From Actinomycetota bacterium (GTDB taxonomy: Bacteria > Actinomycetota > Actinomycetes > Nanopelagicales > Nanopelagicaceae), in the NCBI GenBank assembly GCA_009699795.1, contig WLNK01000050.1:1-7012 (forward strand): 7,012 nucleotides of DNA. Reading direction: 5' to 3'. The number at the start of each line of letters is the position of its first letter. Position 1 is the first letter of the stretch. This document shows, piece after piece, positions 1-6,714 of the stretch. The notes under the pieces are model-generated. The model had not been told where the DNA came from. It did not search any database and worked only from the letters and a program-made list of their open reading frames with translations. Both the position numbers and the translations under genes were made by a program.

Positions 1-226
1 CAGAGAGCACTCGCTCAACTACTTCATAGATTTCCGGCGTTGTTACACGAAAGCCACCGATTAATTCAGTCGAGATTCCATCTTTCTGCAGAGCGATATC
101 AACTTGTGGTCCGCCGCCATGCACGATGACAAGTGTGATTCCATTTTCAAGGGCATTGCTAATTGCCCGAGCGAAATTTCCATTTTCATCACTCATGGCA
201 TGGCCACCGTATTTGATAACTATCAT
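1..226 (-). CDS. argB: Acetylglutamate kinase, N-terminal part (cut by window edge)
   Basis: This gene starts inside the window and runs off its left edge; 75 codons are visible. The product phosphorylates N-acetylglutamate with ATP, the second step of ornithine/arginine synthesis in the cytoplasm. The visible protein begins MIVIKYGGHAM, the first beta strand and lysine/glycine-rich phosphate-binding loop of the amino-acid kinase fold. VIVHGGGPQVD follows at about residues 34-44, the second glycine-rich loop, and then GGFRVTTPEIYEVVERVL, typical of ArgB. The ATG (226-224) overlaps the argJ stop as ATGA, which suggests translational coupling; no clear Shine-Dalgarno is seen. An in-frame stop at 259-257, with no ATG, GTG or TTG between it and 226, fixes this start. 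The protein therefore lacks the roughly 20-25 residue N-terminal helix found in many actinobacterial ArgB proteins (see findings). Identity is very secure; the C-terminal half cannot be judged. Confidence 0.95.
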   Translation of the reverse strand, partial: MIVIKYGGHAMSDENGNFARAISNALENGITLVIVHGGGPQVDIALQKDGISTELIGGFRVTTPEIYEVVERVLS

Positions 227-1374
227 GTTGAATACGCCGAATTCTCGTGTACGTAATCATGTGAAAGATCATTGGTCATCACAGTTGCCTGATGATTACC
301 AACATTAAGATTGATCTCAATTTGAACGTGTCTATCCGTAAAAGAAACCGTTGACTTGTCCTGGAAAGGCGCGCTTGCTTTTGCTACGTGCACACCGTTA
401 AGAATTACATCAATATTATTTGGATCCATCTCGGCGTTCGCTGTTCCAACAGCTGCTAGTACTCTCCCCCAGTTGGGATCGCCCCCGAAAATGGCACATT
501 TTAGAAGATTGTTTCTAGCGCAAGCACGGGCAACTTCAACAGCGCCGATTTCAGAATCGGCGCCTTTAACTGTGATGGCAATGCTTTTGGTAGACCCTTC
601 GGCATCGGCAATCAGTTGAGATGCTAAATCCGCACAAACATTGGTCAGCAATTCCTCTAATTGTGAATCAGCTAAAGTAATATCGGAAGCGCCCGATGCC
701 ATTAACAAAACGGTGTCATTAGTTGATGTGCATCCATCAGAATCAATTCGATTGAAAGTTCTGTCAGCGACTTTTTGGAATATTTCTTGGCAATGATCAG
801 GAATGATTGCATCAGTCATCACTACGCACAGCATTGTTGCCAAAGCTGGCGCGAGCATTCCTGCACCTTTAGCCACACCAGTTACAGTTACGCCGTCACT
901 CAAGATGCTTGCAATTTTTGGCACGCTATCAGTTGTCATAATTGATCTCGCTACCTTTTCCAGACTGGAAGCTTCTAGTGTTTTTGATAACTGACTGATT
1001 CCAACTAAAACCTTATCCATGGGCAACCTTTCGCCAATGAGCCCTGTTGAACAAACAATTACTTCTCCTGAGGAGATTCCAAGTAATTCGCCAACTGTTT
1101 CGGCAGTCTTATGAGTATCAGCAAAGCCTTGGGGCCCTGTGCACGCATTTGCGCCACCAGAATTCAAGATTGCAGCGCGAACCTGCTTGCCCTTAATAAC
1201 TTCTTTAGACCAAATGACCGGTGCTGCTATCACTTTATTCGAGGTGAAGACTGCGGCAGCGTTAAATGATGGACCCTGATTGACTATCAGCGTCATATCT
1301 AGAGCTCCCGAACTTTTCAATCCAGAAGCAACTCCTGCAGCAATGAAGCCTGCTGGCAATGATTTTGATATCAC
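223..1374 (-). CDS. argJ: Bifunctional ornithine acetyltransferase / N-acetylglutamate synthase
   Basis: ArgJ moves the acetyl group from N-acetylornithine to glutamate, which recycles acetyl groups in ornithine synthesis; many members also acetylate glutamate from acetyl-CoA. Counting from GTG at 1374, the protein has 383 residues, normal for the family. Visible motifs are LNSGGANACTG (70-80), the oxyanion-hole pair T110-G111 in CSTGLIGER, and KGAGMLAPALATML, where T180 is the self-cleavage nucleophile that splits the precursor into two chains. GGDPNWGR (297-304) and the family-typical end YVHENSAYST are also present. I chose GTG 1374 over the longer frame from ATG 1422 for three reasons: it gives the usual N-terminus (SLPAGFIAAGVASGLK), it forms a GTGA overlap with the argC stop, and GGAG lies 7 nt upstream (1382-1385). 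The extra 16 residues of the longer frame do not resemble ArgJ. Whether the enzyme is mono- or bifunctional cannot be read from sequence alone. Confidence 0.97.
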   Translation of the reverse strand: MISKSLPAGFIAAGVASGLKSSGALDMTLIVNQGPSFNAAAVFTSNKVIAAPVIWSKEVIKGKQVRAAILNSGGANACTGPQGFADTHKTAETVGELLGISSGEVIVCSTGLIGERLPMDKVLVGISQLSKTLEASSLEKVARSIMTTDSVPKIASILSDGVTVTGVAKGAGMLAPALATMLCVVMTDAIIPDHCQEIFQKVADRTFNRIDSDGCTSTNDTVLLMASGASDITLADSQLEELLTNVCADLASQLIADAEGSTKSIAITVKGADSEIGAVEVARACARNNLLKCAIFGGDPNWGRVLAAVGTANAEMDPNNIDVILNGVHVAKASAPFQDKSTVSFTDRHVQIEINLNVGNHQATVMTNDLSHDYVHENSAYST

Positions 1375-2372
1375 GCGCCAACTCCATCGGAAACTAAACC
1401 AGCCACCTCGGTTAATCCGCACATGAGGTTCGCATTTTGTACTGCTTGACCAGCCGCGCCTTTACCTAAATTATCAATGGCAATACTGATAACTAGTCGT
1501 TCTGTGTGTGAATCAATGGCGATTTGCATATGAGCATTATTGGTACCAAGCACTGAGGAAGTTTTAGGCATATGGCCAACTGGCAGAAGATGCACAAATG
1601 GAGATGAATCAAAATATTTTTCATAAACATTTCTAGCTACTTCTACATCAATTTCGGTGGACAGCTTTGCGGTAACAGTTGCGAGTATGCCCCTTGGCAT
1701 AGGTGCGAGTATTGGGGTGAAGGATATTTTGGCACCAGTAGCCTCTTCGATTTCGGGGGTATGTTGATGCACTCCCCCGAATTTGTAAGAAGTAAGTGAA
1801 CCCATTATTTCACTCGCCAGTAAATTAATCTTGGCACTTCTACCGGCTCCCGTGGTTCCGGATGCCGCAACAACAACTACATCGCTCATTTCAATAAATT
1901 TTGAGGCAGGTGATATCGCTAGCGAGATCGCTGTGGCATAACAGCCTGGATTGGCTACATTGTTTGCGCTCTTGATCTTCTCCTTCGAATTGGCAATCTC
2001 AGGAAGTCCGTATATCCATGTTCCAGCATGATTACCACCGTAATACTTTTCCCATGAAGCAGAGTTCTTTAGCCTGAAGTCCGCTCCCAGGTCCACAATT
2101 TTGACGCCACTCGGTAATTTACTTATAACCGAGGCTGACTCACCATGAGGTAAGGCTAAAAAAATTAATTCAGCGTCACCAAAATCTGAGGCGTTGAAAG
2201 CGCTAAATTTTTTACCGGAATATGACGTCAACGATGGATGAACGGAGGTTATAAGTTCACCGGCATTAGAGTGAGCCGTTATAACTTCCGTTTGGAAATT
2301 TGGATGCCCAGCCAGTATTCGAAGTAGCTCTCCACCAGCGTATCCACTAGCTCCAATGACTCCTATTTTCAT
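1371..2372 (-). CDS. argC: N-acetyl-gamma-glutamyl-phosphate reductase
   Basis: ArgC reduces N-acetylglutamyl-5-phosphate to the semialdehyde with NADPH, the third step of ornithine synthesis, directly after ArgB. The 333-residue protein has the expected length. Its N-terminus MKIGVIGASGYAGGELLRIL is the dinucleotide-binding GxxGxxG motif. The catalytic cysteine is C144 in NPGCYATA, preceded by VDLGADFRL (93-101). The catalytic-histidine region is GVHQHTPEIEE (H202/H204), and NLGKGAAGQAVQNAN (301-315) is the conserved C-terminal helix start. It is the first gene of the argCJB cluster and shares a 4-base GTGA overlap with argJ. Upstream there is no Shine-Dalgarno sequence. Instead a -10 hexamer sits exactly 6 nt before the ATG, so the mRNA is probably leaderless, and tandem ARG boxes lie just upstream. 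The start is well supported because the GxxGxxG strand begins at residue 3. Confidence 0.97.
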   Translation of the reverse strand: MKIGVIGASGYAGGELLRILAGHPNFQTEVITAHSNAGELITSVHPSLTSYSGKKFSAFNASDFGDAELIFLALPHGESASVISKLPSGVKIVDLGADFRLKNSASWEKYYGGNHAGTWIYGLPEIANSKEKIKSANNVANPGCYATAISLAISPASKFIEMSDVVVVAASGTTGAGRSAKINLLASEIMGSLTSYKFGGVHQHTPEIEEATGAKISFTPILAPMPRGILATVTAKLSTEIDVEVARNVYEKYFDSSPFVHLLPVGHMPKTSSVLGTNNAHMQIAIDSHTERLVISIAIDNLGKGAAGQAVQNANLMCGLTEVAGLVSDGVGA

Positions 2373-2378
2373 AGGAAG

Positions 2379-2407
2379 ATGCTACCCGAGCATTGATAAA
2401 TATGCAA
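2379..2407 (-). promoter_or_regulatory. Predicted leaderless promoter of the argCJB operon
   Basis: On the minus strand TTGCAT (2407-2402) could be the -35. After a 17-bp spacer, TAGCAT (2384-2379) fits the TANNNT actinobacterial -10 pattern. Six bases (CTTCCT) separate it from the argC ATG, so the A of ATG falls at +1. That is the known arrangement of leaderless actinobacterial transcripts, and the lack of a Shine-Dalgarno agrees with it. The -35 match is weak (3 of 6 to TTGACA). Its overlap with ARG box 2 suggests direct repression by ArgR. Confidence 0.55.
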
Positions 2408-2408
2408 G
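2391..2408 (-). promoter_or_regulatory. ARG box 2 (promoter-proximal ArgR site)
   Basis: On the minus strand the 14-bp core is TGCATATTTATCAA (2406-2393). It fits the ARG-box layout of two 5-bp half sites around a 4-bp AT-rich centre (TGCAT, ATTT, ATCAA), with the second half site imperfect. It lies 2 bp from a perfect second box and overlaps the proposed -35 hexamer, as expected for an arginine-repressor operator. The half site TGCAT replaces the E. coli TGAAT; I recall TGCAT-type half sites for actinobacterial ArgR, but this was not checked. Confidence 0.65.
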
Positions 2409-2410
2409 CG

Positions 2411-2428
2411 TGTGCATATTTATGCAGT
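2411..2428 (-). promoter_or_regulatory. ARG box 1 (promoter-distal ArgR site, perfect palindrome)
   Basis: The core TGCATAAATATGCA (minus strand, 2426-2413) is a near-perfect dyad: TGCAT and ATGCA half sites around AAAT, the exact 5-4-5 geometry of an ARG box. It sits inside the last codons and stop codon of pheT. Paired with box 2 at 2-bp spacing it matches the usual two-box operator bound by an ArgR hexamer. The pair also creates a larger perfect 11-bp inverted repeat (2396-2406 against 2413-2423). Confidence 0.75.
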
Positions 2429-4873
2429 TCGGAGAACGGCGCCCGTGGCTTTCTCGGCGCAAAGCACCGCTGCTTCTCTGGCGGCCGAAATCTCTGCCCC
2501 GGTCAGCGTTCGATCACTTGCTCTAAATACCAACGTGAAAGCGAGCGAGATCTTCCCATCTGCGATTTTGTCGTATCTATCGAAAAGTGTTATCGATTCG
2601 AGAAGCTCTCCGGCTCCCTTTCGTAATGCAGCCTCAACCTCTGCGGCAGGAATGTCTGCATCGACAATAAGGGCAACATCTTGAAGTGCCGCCGGCATTG
2701 TTCCGACAATTGTTGGAATAACACGCGGGGATTGCGGCAGCGCAGAAAGATTAAGAACAAAAGCGCTAGATCGTTCGGGAAGGCCATACCTTGCAACTAC
2801 ACGTGGATGAAGTTCACCCGCATGTGCCACAGGCTTGCCGTCAATGAGCAGTTCAGCACATCGACCAGGGTGCCAAGGAGCAAAATCACTTCGCGCAAGA
2901 GACCACTTAAGTCCGCAGAGCTCCAAAATTTCTTGCGCGTAAGCGATTGCATCACTCCACATAAAGTTTCGAGATTTGCCTTGCCAATCTTCGCTTTCTA
3001 TTTTTCCAACAAGGAGGGCGCCAACATGAATCGGCTGGGCCGGAACTGATGCAAATAACTTCTCTAATTCTGAGGCTGATGGTTTTTTGGAAAGTTGTGG
3101 TGATATGGCATCAATTAATGGTTGCGAATTCCTAAAAATCGAACCGAGTTCGAATATGGCAAAATCCTTAGCGCCTCTGGAAATGTTTCTCGCTGCAACT
3201 TCAATGAGACCCGGTAACAGGTGCGTACGCAAAACAGGGGCGTCTTCCGACATGGGGTTGGCAATCTTGTATGTCGATGCCCTCTCCCCCACATAACCCA
3301 TTTCTTTGATTGTGTCGGGATGCGTAAATGGAAAAGTTTGCACTTCTGCAAAGCCTCTATTAGCTAAATGAATTGCGATTGCGCGTTTACGTTTTTGGGA
3401 TGAAGTAAGCGAAGCGTGGCGCGGGCGAGGCGGCAATATCGATGGAATTTTGTCGTAACCAATCATGCGTGCGATTTCTTCTGCAAGGTCACATGGGGCA
3501 CTTAAATCACTTCTCCAACTTGGAGGAGTTACCTGGAATTTGCTATCGATTTCGCATCCTATGGATAACAAAACTTTGGAAATTTCCTCCTTCTTTAAAT
3601 TCAAACCAAGTACTTGATTGATGTATTCCGGAGTCAGAGCGATCGAATTTTGTTTTACGAGATTTCCATCAACTGAAGTTGCAACGTAAGAAGCTCCACC
3701 GTGTGCCATTAGGAGTTCGACAGCCCTGGCGGATGCTAATTCGGCGAGAGCAGGATCTACTCCGCGTTCGAATCTGCGGGACGCTTCAGAGGACAATTTA
3801 TGTCTACGTGAATTTCGTGCCACGCTAATCGGATCAAAGCGAACTGCCTCTACGACTATGTCAGTCGTCGATTCGGAAATTTCAGAGTCAAGGCCACCCA
3901 TCGTTCCTGCTAGCGCTAGTGGAGATTTATCATCAAATACCATGAGGTCATCGGAGGTAAGGGTGCGCACTTGACCATCAAGTGTGGTGAACTTCGATTC
4001 TTTACCTGCTCTTGCAATCTTGAGTCCACCCGATATCTTTGCTCTGTCGAAAGCATGCAGCGGTTGTCCAAGTTCGAGCATGACGTAATTAGTTACATCT
4101 ACCGCAAGCGAAATTGACCTCATCCCCATTTTTTCGATACGAAGACGCATCCAAAGTGGTGTAGAAAGCTCTGAATTAAACCCTGAGAGTGTTCGAAGGT
4201 AAAACACTGAAGCTGCAGATGAATCCGCAATCTTTGCGCTCACACCTTTTCCTGTTTCAGAAAACGTTAACGCTGAAATTCGGCGAGTGGGGTCGGTGAA
4301 TACGAGGTCAAGGGCTCCTGCAACTTCTCTTGCGATTCCGCGAATGCTCAGCGCATAACCACGATCAGGATTTACAGCAACGTCAAAAATTACATCGTTG
4401 ATTTCAAGAACTTTAACTGCGTCATCACCTACTTGAAGCGTATCTTTACCGAAAACCATAATCCCTGAATGGTCTTCACCAAGACCTAATTCCCTGGAAG
4501 AACAAATCATTCCGTTACTTGTCTTGCCGTAAGTTTCGCGTGCAGCAATCTTAAAGTCGCCAGGCAAAACTGCTCCGGGAAGTGCGACAACAACTAAATC
4601 ACCAACGTTAAAATTCGTAGCCCCGCAAATAACAAATCTCGTTGACTTTTCCCCGCAATTAAGTCCTACATACCTAATTGGTTTTTTGTACTCTGTAATC
4701 TCTTCAATGCTTAGGACTTCCCCAATGACGAGTGGGCCCTTCAAATCGGTTCCTTGGTGGATGATTTCTTCAACTTCAAAACCAACTCGAATGAGTCCTT
4801 CCGCAATTTCTTCTGCAGAAATCTTTGAAGGAATCTCTACGAATTCCTTGATCCATGAAAGAGGCGCGCGCAT
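2420..4873 (-). CDS. pheT: Phenylalanine--tRNA ligase beta subunit
   Basis: PheT is the large subunit of the alpha2-beta2 phenylalanyl-tRNA synthetase; it binds tRNA and hydrolyses mischarged Tyr-tRNA(Phe). At 817 residues it is full length. The tRNA-binding OB domain covers about 40-150 and contains SNGMICSSRELGLGEDHSG (119-137). The B3/B4 editing domain covers about 200-390, with GQPLHAFD (H273), TMGGLDSE (E331) and SRRHKLSSEASRRFERGVDP (355-374). The B5 domain lies near 405-480. The catalytic-like core follows, with WHPGRCAELLIDGKPVAHAGELHP at about 667-690. The C-terminal ferredoxin-fold anticodon-binding domain (about 725-817) includes LFDRYDKIADGKISLAFTLVFRASDRTLT and ends GAVLRTA. The ATG overlaps the pheS stop by one base (TAATG) and is preceded by a G-rich stretch that may act as Shine-Dalgarno. 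Its 3' end carries ARG box 1 of the next operon. No key region appears missing. Confidence 0.98.
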   Translation of the reverse strand: MRAPLSWIKEFVEIPSKISAEEIAEGLIRVGFEVEEIIHQGTDLKGPLVIGEVLSIEEITEYKKPIRYVGLNCGEKSTRFVICGATNFNVGDLVVVALPGAVLPGDFKIAARETYGKTSNGMICSSRELGLGEDHSGIMVFGKDTLQVGDDAVKVLEINDVIFDVAVNPDRGYALSIRGIAREVAGALDLVFTDPTRRISALTFSETGKGVSAKIADSSAASVFYLRTLSGFNSELSTPLWMRLRIEKMGMRSISLAVDVTNYVMLELGQPLHAFDRAKISGGLKIARAGKESKFTTLDGQVRTLTSDDLMVFDDKSPLALAGTMGGLDSEISESTTDIVVEAVRFDPISVARNSRRHKLSSEASRRFERGVDPALAELASARAVELLMAHGGASYVATSVDGNLVKQNSIALTPEYINQVLGLNLKKEEISKVLLSIGCEIDSKFQVTPPSWRSDLSAPCDLAEEIARMIGYDKIPSILPPRPRHASLTSSQKRKRAIAIHLANRGFAEVQTFPFTHPDTIKEMGYVGERASTYKIANPMSEDAPVLRTHLLPGLIEVAARNISRGAKDFAIFELGSIFRNSQPLIDAISPQLSKKPSASELEKLFASVPAQPIHVGALLVGKIESEDWQGKSRNFMWSDAIAYAQEILELCGLKWSLARSDFAPWHPGRCAELLIDGKPVAHAGELHPRVVARYGLPERSSAFVLNLSALPQSPRVIPTIVGTMPAALQDVALIVDADIPAAEVEAALRKGAGELLESITLFDRYDKIADGKISLAFTLVFRASDRTLTGAEISAAREAAVLCAEKATGAVLRTA

Positions 4874-5880
4874 TACAACCCCACCCCAAATTGACGAGTG
4901 AAACGAAGATCTCCTTCAACAATGTCATGCATATCAGTAATGCCGTGTCGAACCATTAATGTGCGTTCAAGACCCATGCCAAATGCAAAACCAGAAAATT
5001 CATCTGTATCAATTCCACACGTTGCCAGAACTTTTGGATTGACCATTCCGCAGCCACCCCATTCAATCCATCGGTTATTAAAAAAGATATCAACTTCAGC
5101 GCTCGGTTCGGTGAAAGGAAAGAATGACGGGCGCAAGCGAGTAGTCACTTTTGGACCAAACATTGCCTGTGCAAAGTTGTCTAACGTGCCTTTCAAATGC
5201 GCCATCGTGATTCCGCGATCAATGACAAGTCCTTCGACTTGATGGAAAACGGGGCTATGGGTTGCATCAAGTTCATCTGCTCTAAAAGTGCGCCCCGGAG
5301 AAATAACGTAGATAGGGGGTTCTTCTTTAAGCATTGTTCGAATTTGAACAGGTGAAGTTTGTGTTCTCAACACCATTCCAGAAGAAAGTGGTTCAAGATA
5401 AAAGGTATCTTGCATGGTTCGAGCCGGATGATCTGGTGGAATATTTAGAGCATCGAAATTCAACCATCCTGATTCAAGTTCGGGCCCTTCTTCAACACTA
5501 AAACCTTGTTCAATAAAGAAGTCACTAATTTCATTTTTGATAATAGTTATGGGGTGCAAGCCGCCCTTGTGGGATCGCTGCACTGGCAAAGTGATATCGA
5601 CGATTTCTTCGCGCAATACTTTTTCGTCTCGTATCGCCTCGAGTTTTGCGGTAGCAATATCTAGCGCTGCCGAAATGCTCGCCTTTGCATCGCCTATTAA
5701 TTTGCCAGCCGATGCTTTTTCTTCAGGTGCCAAACTTCCAAGATTTCTGCTTGCTAACGCAACTGGAGATTTATCGCCTAGGTGGGCAAGTCGAGCTTGT
5801 TTTAATTGGTCTAAATCTGGCGCCGCTAGAAATGCTTTTTCAGCCTCAAAAACCCAGGAGGCGATTTCTGCGGGATTCAT
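4873..5880 (-). CDS. pheS: Phenylalanine--tRNA ligase alpha subunit
   Basis: PheS is the catalytic subunit that activates phenylalanine and charges tRNA(Phe). The 335-residue protein starts with the coiled-coil arm domain (about 1-95). The class II core follows. Motif 1 is HPITIIKNEISDFFIEQGF (109-127), then DHPARTMQDTFYL (150-162). Motif 2 is PGRTFRADELDATHSPVFHQVEGL (195-218), then FFPFTEPSAEVDIFF (253-267) and the GGCGMVNPKVL loop. Motif 3 is GFAFGMGLERTLM (297-309). The segment normally written RTHTSPVQ is RTQTSPVQ here, with Q174 in place of the usual histidine. The ATG lies 10 nt after the methyltransferase stop with no Shine-Dalgarno; TAGAAT 7 nt upstream could be a -10 for a near-leaderless transcript. 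It forms one translational unit with pheT. Confidence 0.98.
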   Translation of the reverse strand: MNPAEIASWVFEAEKAFLAAPDLDQLKQARLAHLGDKSPVALASRNLGSLAPEEKASAGKLIGDAKASISAALDIATAKLEAIRDEKVLREEIVDITLPVQRSHKGGLHPITIIKNEISDFFIEQGFSVEEGPELESGWLNFDALNIPPDHPARTMQDTFYLEPLSSGMVLRTQTSPVQIRTMLKEEPPIYVISPGRTFRADELDATHSPVFHQVEGLVIDRGITMAHLKGTLDNFAQAMFGPKVTTRLRPSFFPFTEPSAEVDIFFNNRWIEWGGCGMVNPKVLATCGIDTDEFSGFAFGMGLERTLMVRHGITDMHDIVEGDLRFTRQFGVGL

Positions 5881-5887
5881 GTCTGGA

Positions 5888-5893
5888 ATTCTA
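5888..5893 (-). promoter_or_regulatory. Possible -10 element for pheST
   Basis: On the minus strand TAGAAT matches the -10 consensus TATAAT at 5 of 6 bases and the actinobacterial TANNNT pattern. It ends 7 nt before the pheS ATG, which would give an mRNA with at most a one-base leader, and pheS has no Shine-Dalgarno. The hexamer overlaps the TAG stop of the methyltransferase gene and I see no -35 at 16-18 bp, so this may be chance. Confidence 0.3.
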
Positions 5894-6703
5894 ATGGGTC
5901 GTTTTTATTGAATGCGGGAGATTTACGCTCTTAGAAAGTGTGTACATAACAATTGAAGCTGCTGCCGAAAGATTCAGGCTCTCTGCGCTGCCCTCCATTG
6001 GAATGCTGACATGAAGGACATCCTTCGATAAAACTGCGTCAATTCCGCGGGCCTCGTTGCCAAAAATAGCAATGCAATCGCCCTGGATATCTAAATCCGG
6101 TAGTGAAATTTCCCCTCTAGCGCTGAGGGCGATTTTGGTTGTCTCTGGAAATTGAGATACGAGTTGTTCAAAAGTGATTCCCGTAAAAAGAGGGACATGC
6201 CAGAGCGATCCAGCGGTGGCGCGTACAACTTTTGGCGAATACATATCAACACTCCCAGATGAGGCAATGACTGCATCGATTCCCATCGCATCTGCAGTTC
6301 GCAAAATAGTTCCTGCGTTGCCGGGATCTTGTATTTCATGAAGATAAATAAAGCGGGATTTTCCGTTAGTTTTAAGTTCTGCAAAAGATTTAGAAGAGAG
6401 TTCGCAAATAGCAACTATTCCTTGTGGAGTAATTGTGGAAGACATCGCAGCCATCACCGGCTCGCTCACATCAATGACATCAACTTCATGTAGCTCAACT
6501 CCACGGTCAACAAGGCGACTACGACCGCTCTCTGTGACATAAAGGTGCTTGATTCGTGGTCCATCTTTTGAAGCTATAGCCTCGCTCGCGCACTGCAGCC
6601 CTTCGGCTATGAATTCACCATGCTCACTGCGCTCTTTATTACCGCGTGAATTGATAAGAGCCTTCACTCGCGCAATATGTGGCGAGTGAAGGCTCTCAAT
6701 CAT
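5891..6703 (-). CDS. TrmH/SpoU-family RNA 2'-O-methyltransferase
   Basis: This is a SPOUT-class enzyme that transfers a methyl group from S-adenosylmethionine to a ribose 2'-hydroxyl in rRNA or tRNA. The 270-residue protein has an N-terminal substrate-binding domain (about 1-105, with EHGEFIAEGLQ at 28-37). The knotted SAM domain follows, with all three SpoU motifs: HEIQDPGNAGTILRTADAMG (122-141, N129 and R135), AIFGNEARGID (212-222, E217), and SIPMEGSAESLNLSAAASI (233-251, N244). It sits between rplT and pheS, as do the SpoU-type (tsnR-annotated) genes of other actinobacteria, which points to rRNA as substrate; the target nucleotide cannot be told. No Shine-Dalgarno is visible before the ATG, which follows the rplT stop by 11 nt. 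Codons 3-16 form a perfect 15-bp hairpin. The start is supported by SLHSPHIARVKAL, which resembles the family's usual N-terminal segment. Confidence 0.92.
   Translation of the reverse strand: MIESLHSPHIARVKALINSRGNKERSEHGEFIAEGLQCASEAIASKDGPRIKHLYVTESGRSRLVDRGVELHEVDVIDVSEPVMAAMSSTITPQGIVAICELSSKSFAELKTNGKSRFIYLHEIQDPGNAGTILRTADAMGIDAVIASSGSVDMYSPKVVRATAGSLWHVPLFTGITFEQLVSQFPETTKIALSARGEISLPDLDIQGDCIAIFGNEARGIDAVLSKDVLHVSIPMEGSAESLNLSAAASIVMYTLSKSVNLPHSIKTTH
6657..6696 (-). terminator. Perfect 15-bp hairpin after rplT, within the methyltransferase start
   Basis: The arms at 6657-6671 and 6682-6696 are exactly complementary over 15 bp, 9 of them G or C, and enclose a 10-nt loop (6672-6681). 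The structure begins about 19 nt after the rplT stop, where the end of an infC-rpmI-rplT transcript would be expected. Downstream on the minus strand only a weak U-rich stretch (UAUCAAUU) follows, so it is not a standard intrinsic terminator. Alternatives are an attenuator, an RNase III processing site, or a structure limiting translation of the methyltransferase. The hairpin itself is certain; its role is inferred. Confidence 0.5.
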
Positions 6704-6714
6704 TTAAGTATTAC

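Noticed and set aside
1375..1422. Longer argJ reading frame starting at ATG 1422
   Set aside because: It would overlap argC by 52 nt and add 16 residues unlike any ArgJ N-terminus; GTG 1374 has a Shine-Dalgarno at 7 nt and a 4-base overlap with the argC stop.
2396..2423. The 11-bp inverted repeat at the pheT-argC junction as a transcription terminator
   Set aside because: The stem would be very AT-rich with no following U tract, and the two internal boxes with ARG geometry explain the symmetry better.
2681..3049. Plus-strand open frame of 122 codons opposite pheT
   Set aside because: It is antisense to the conserved pheT C-terminal half; composition and lack of motifs indicate a shadow frame.
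4898..5242. Plus-strand open frame of 114 codons opposite the pheS C-terminus
   Set aside because: It is antisense to motif 3 and neighbouring conserved PheS segments, with no independent support such as a ribosome binding site or recognisable domain.
5881..5890. Leader peptide, T-box or attenuator upstream of pheST
   Set aside because: Only 10 bases separate the methyltransferase stop from the pheS start, which leaves no room for such an element.
5537..5911. Plus-strand open frame of 124 codons opposite the pheS N-terminus
   Set aside because: It lies wholly antisense to a clearly conserved gene, its translation resembles no family I know, and the frame is explained by the codon pattern of pheS.
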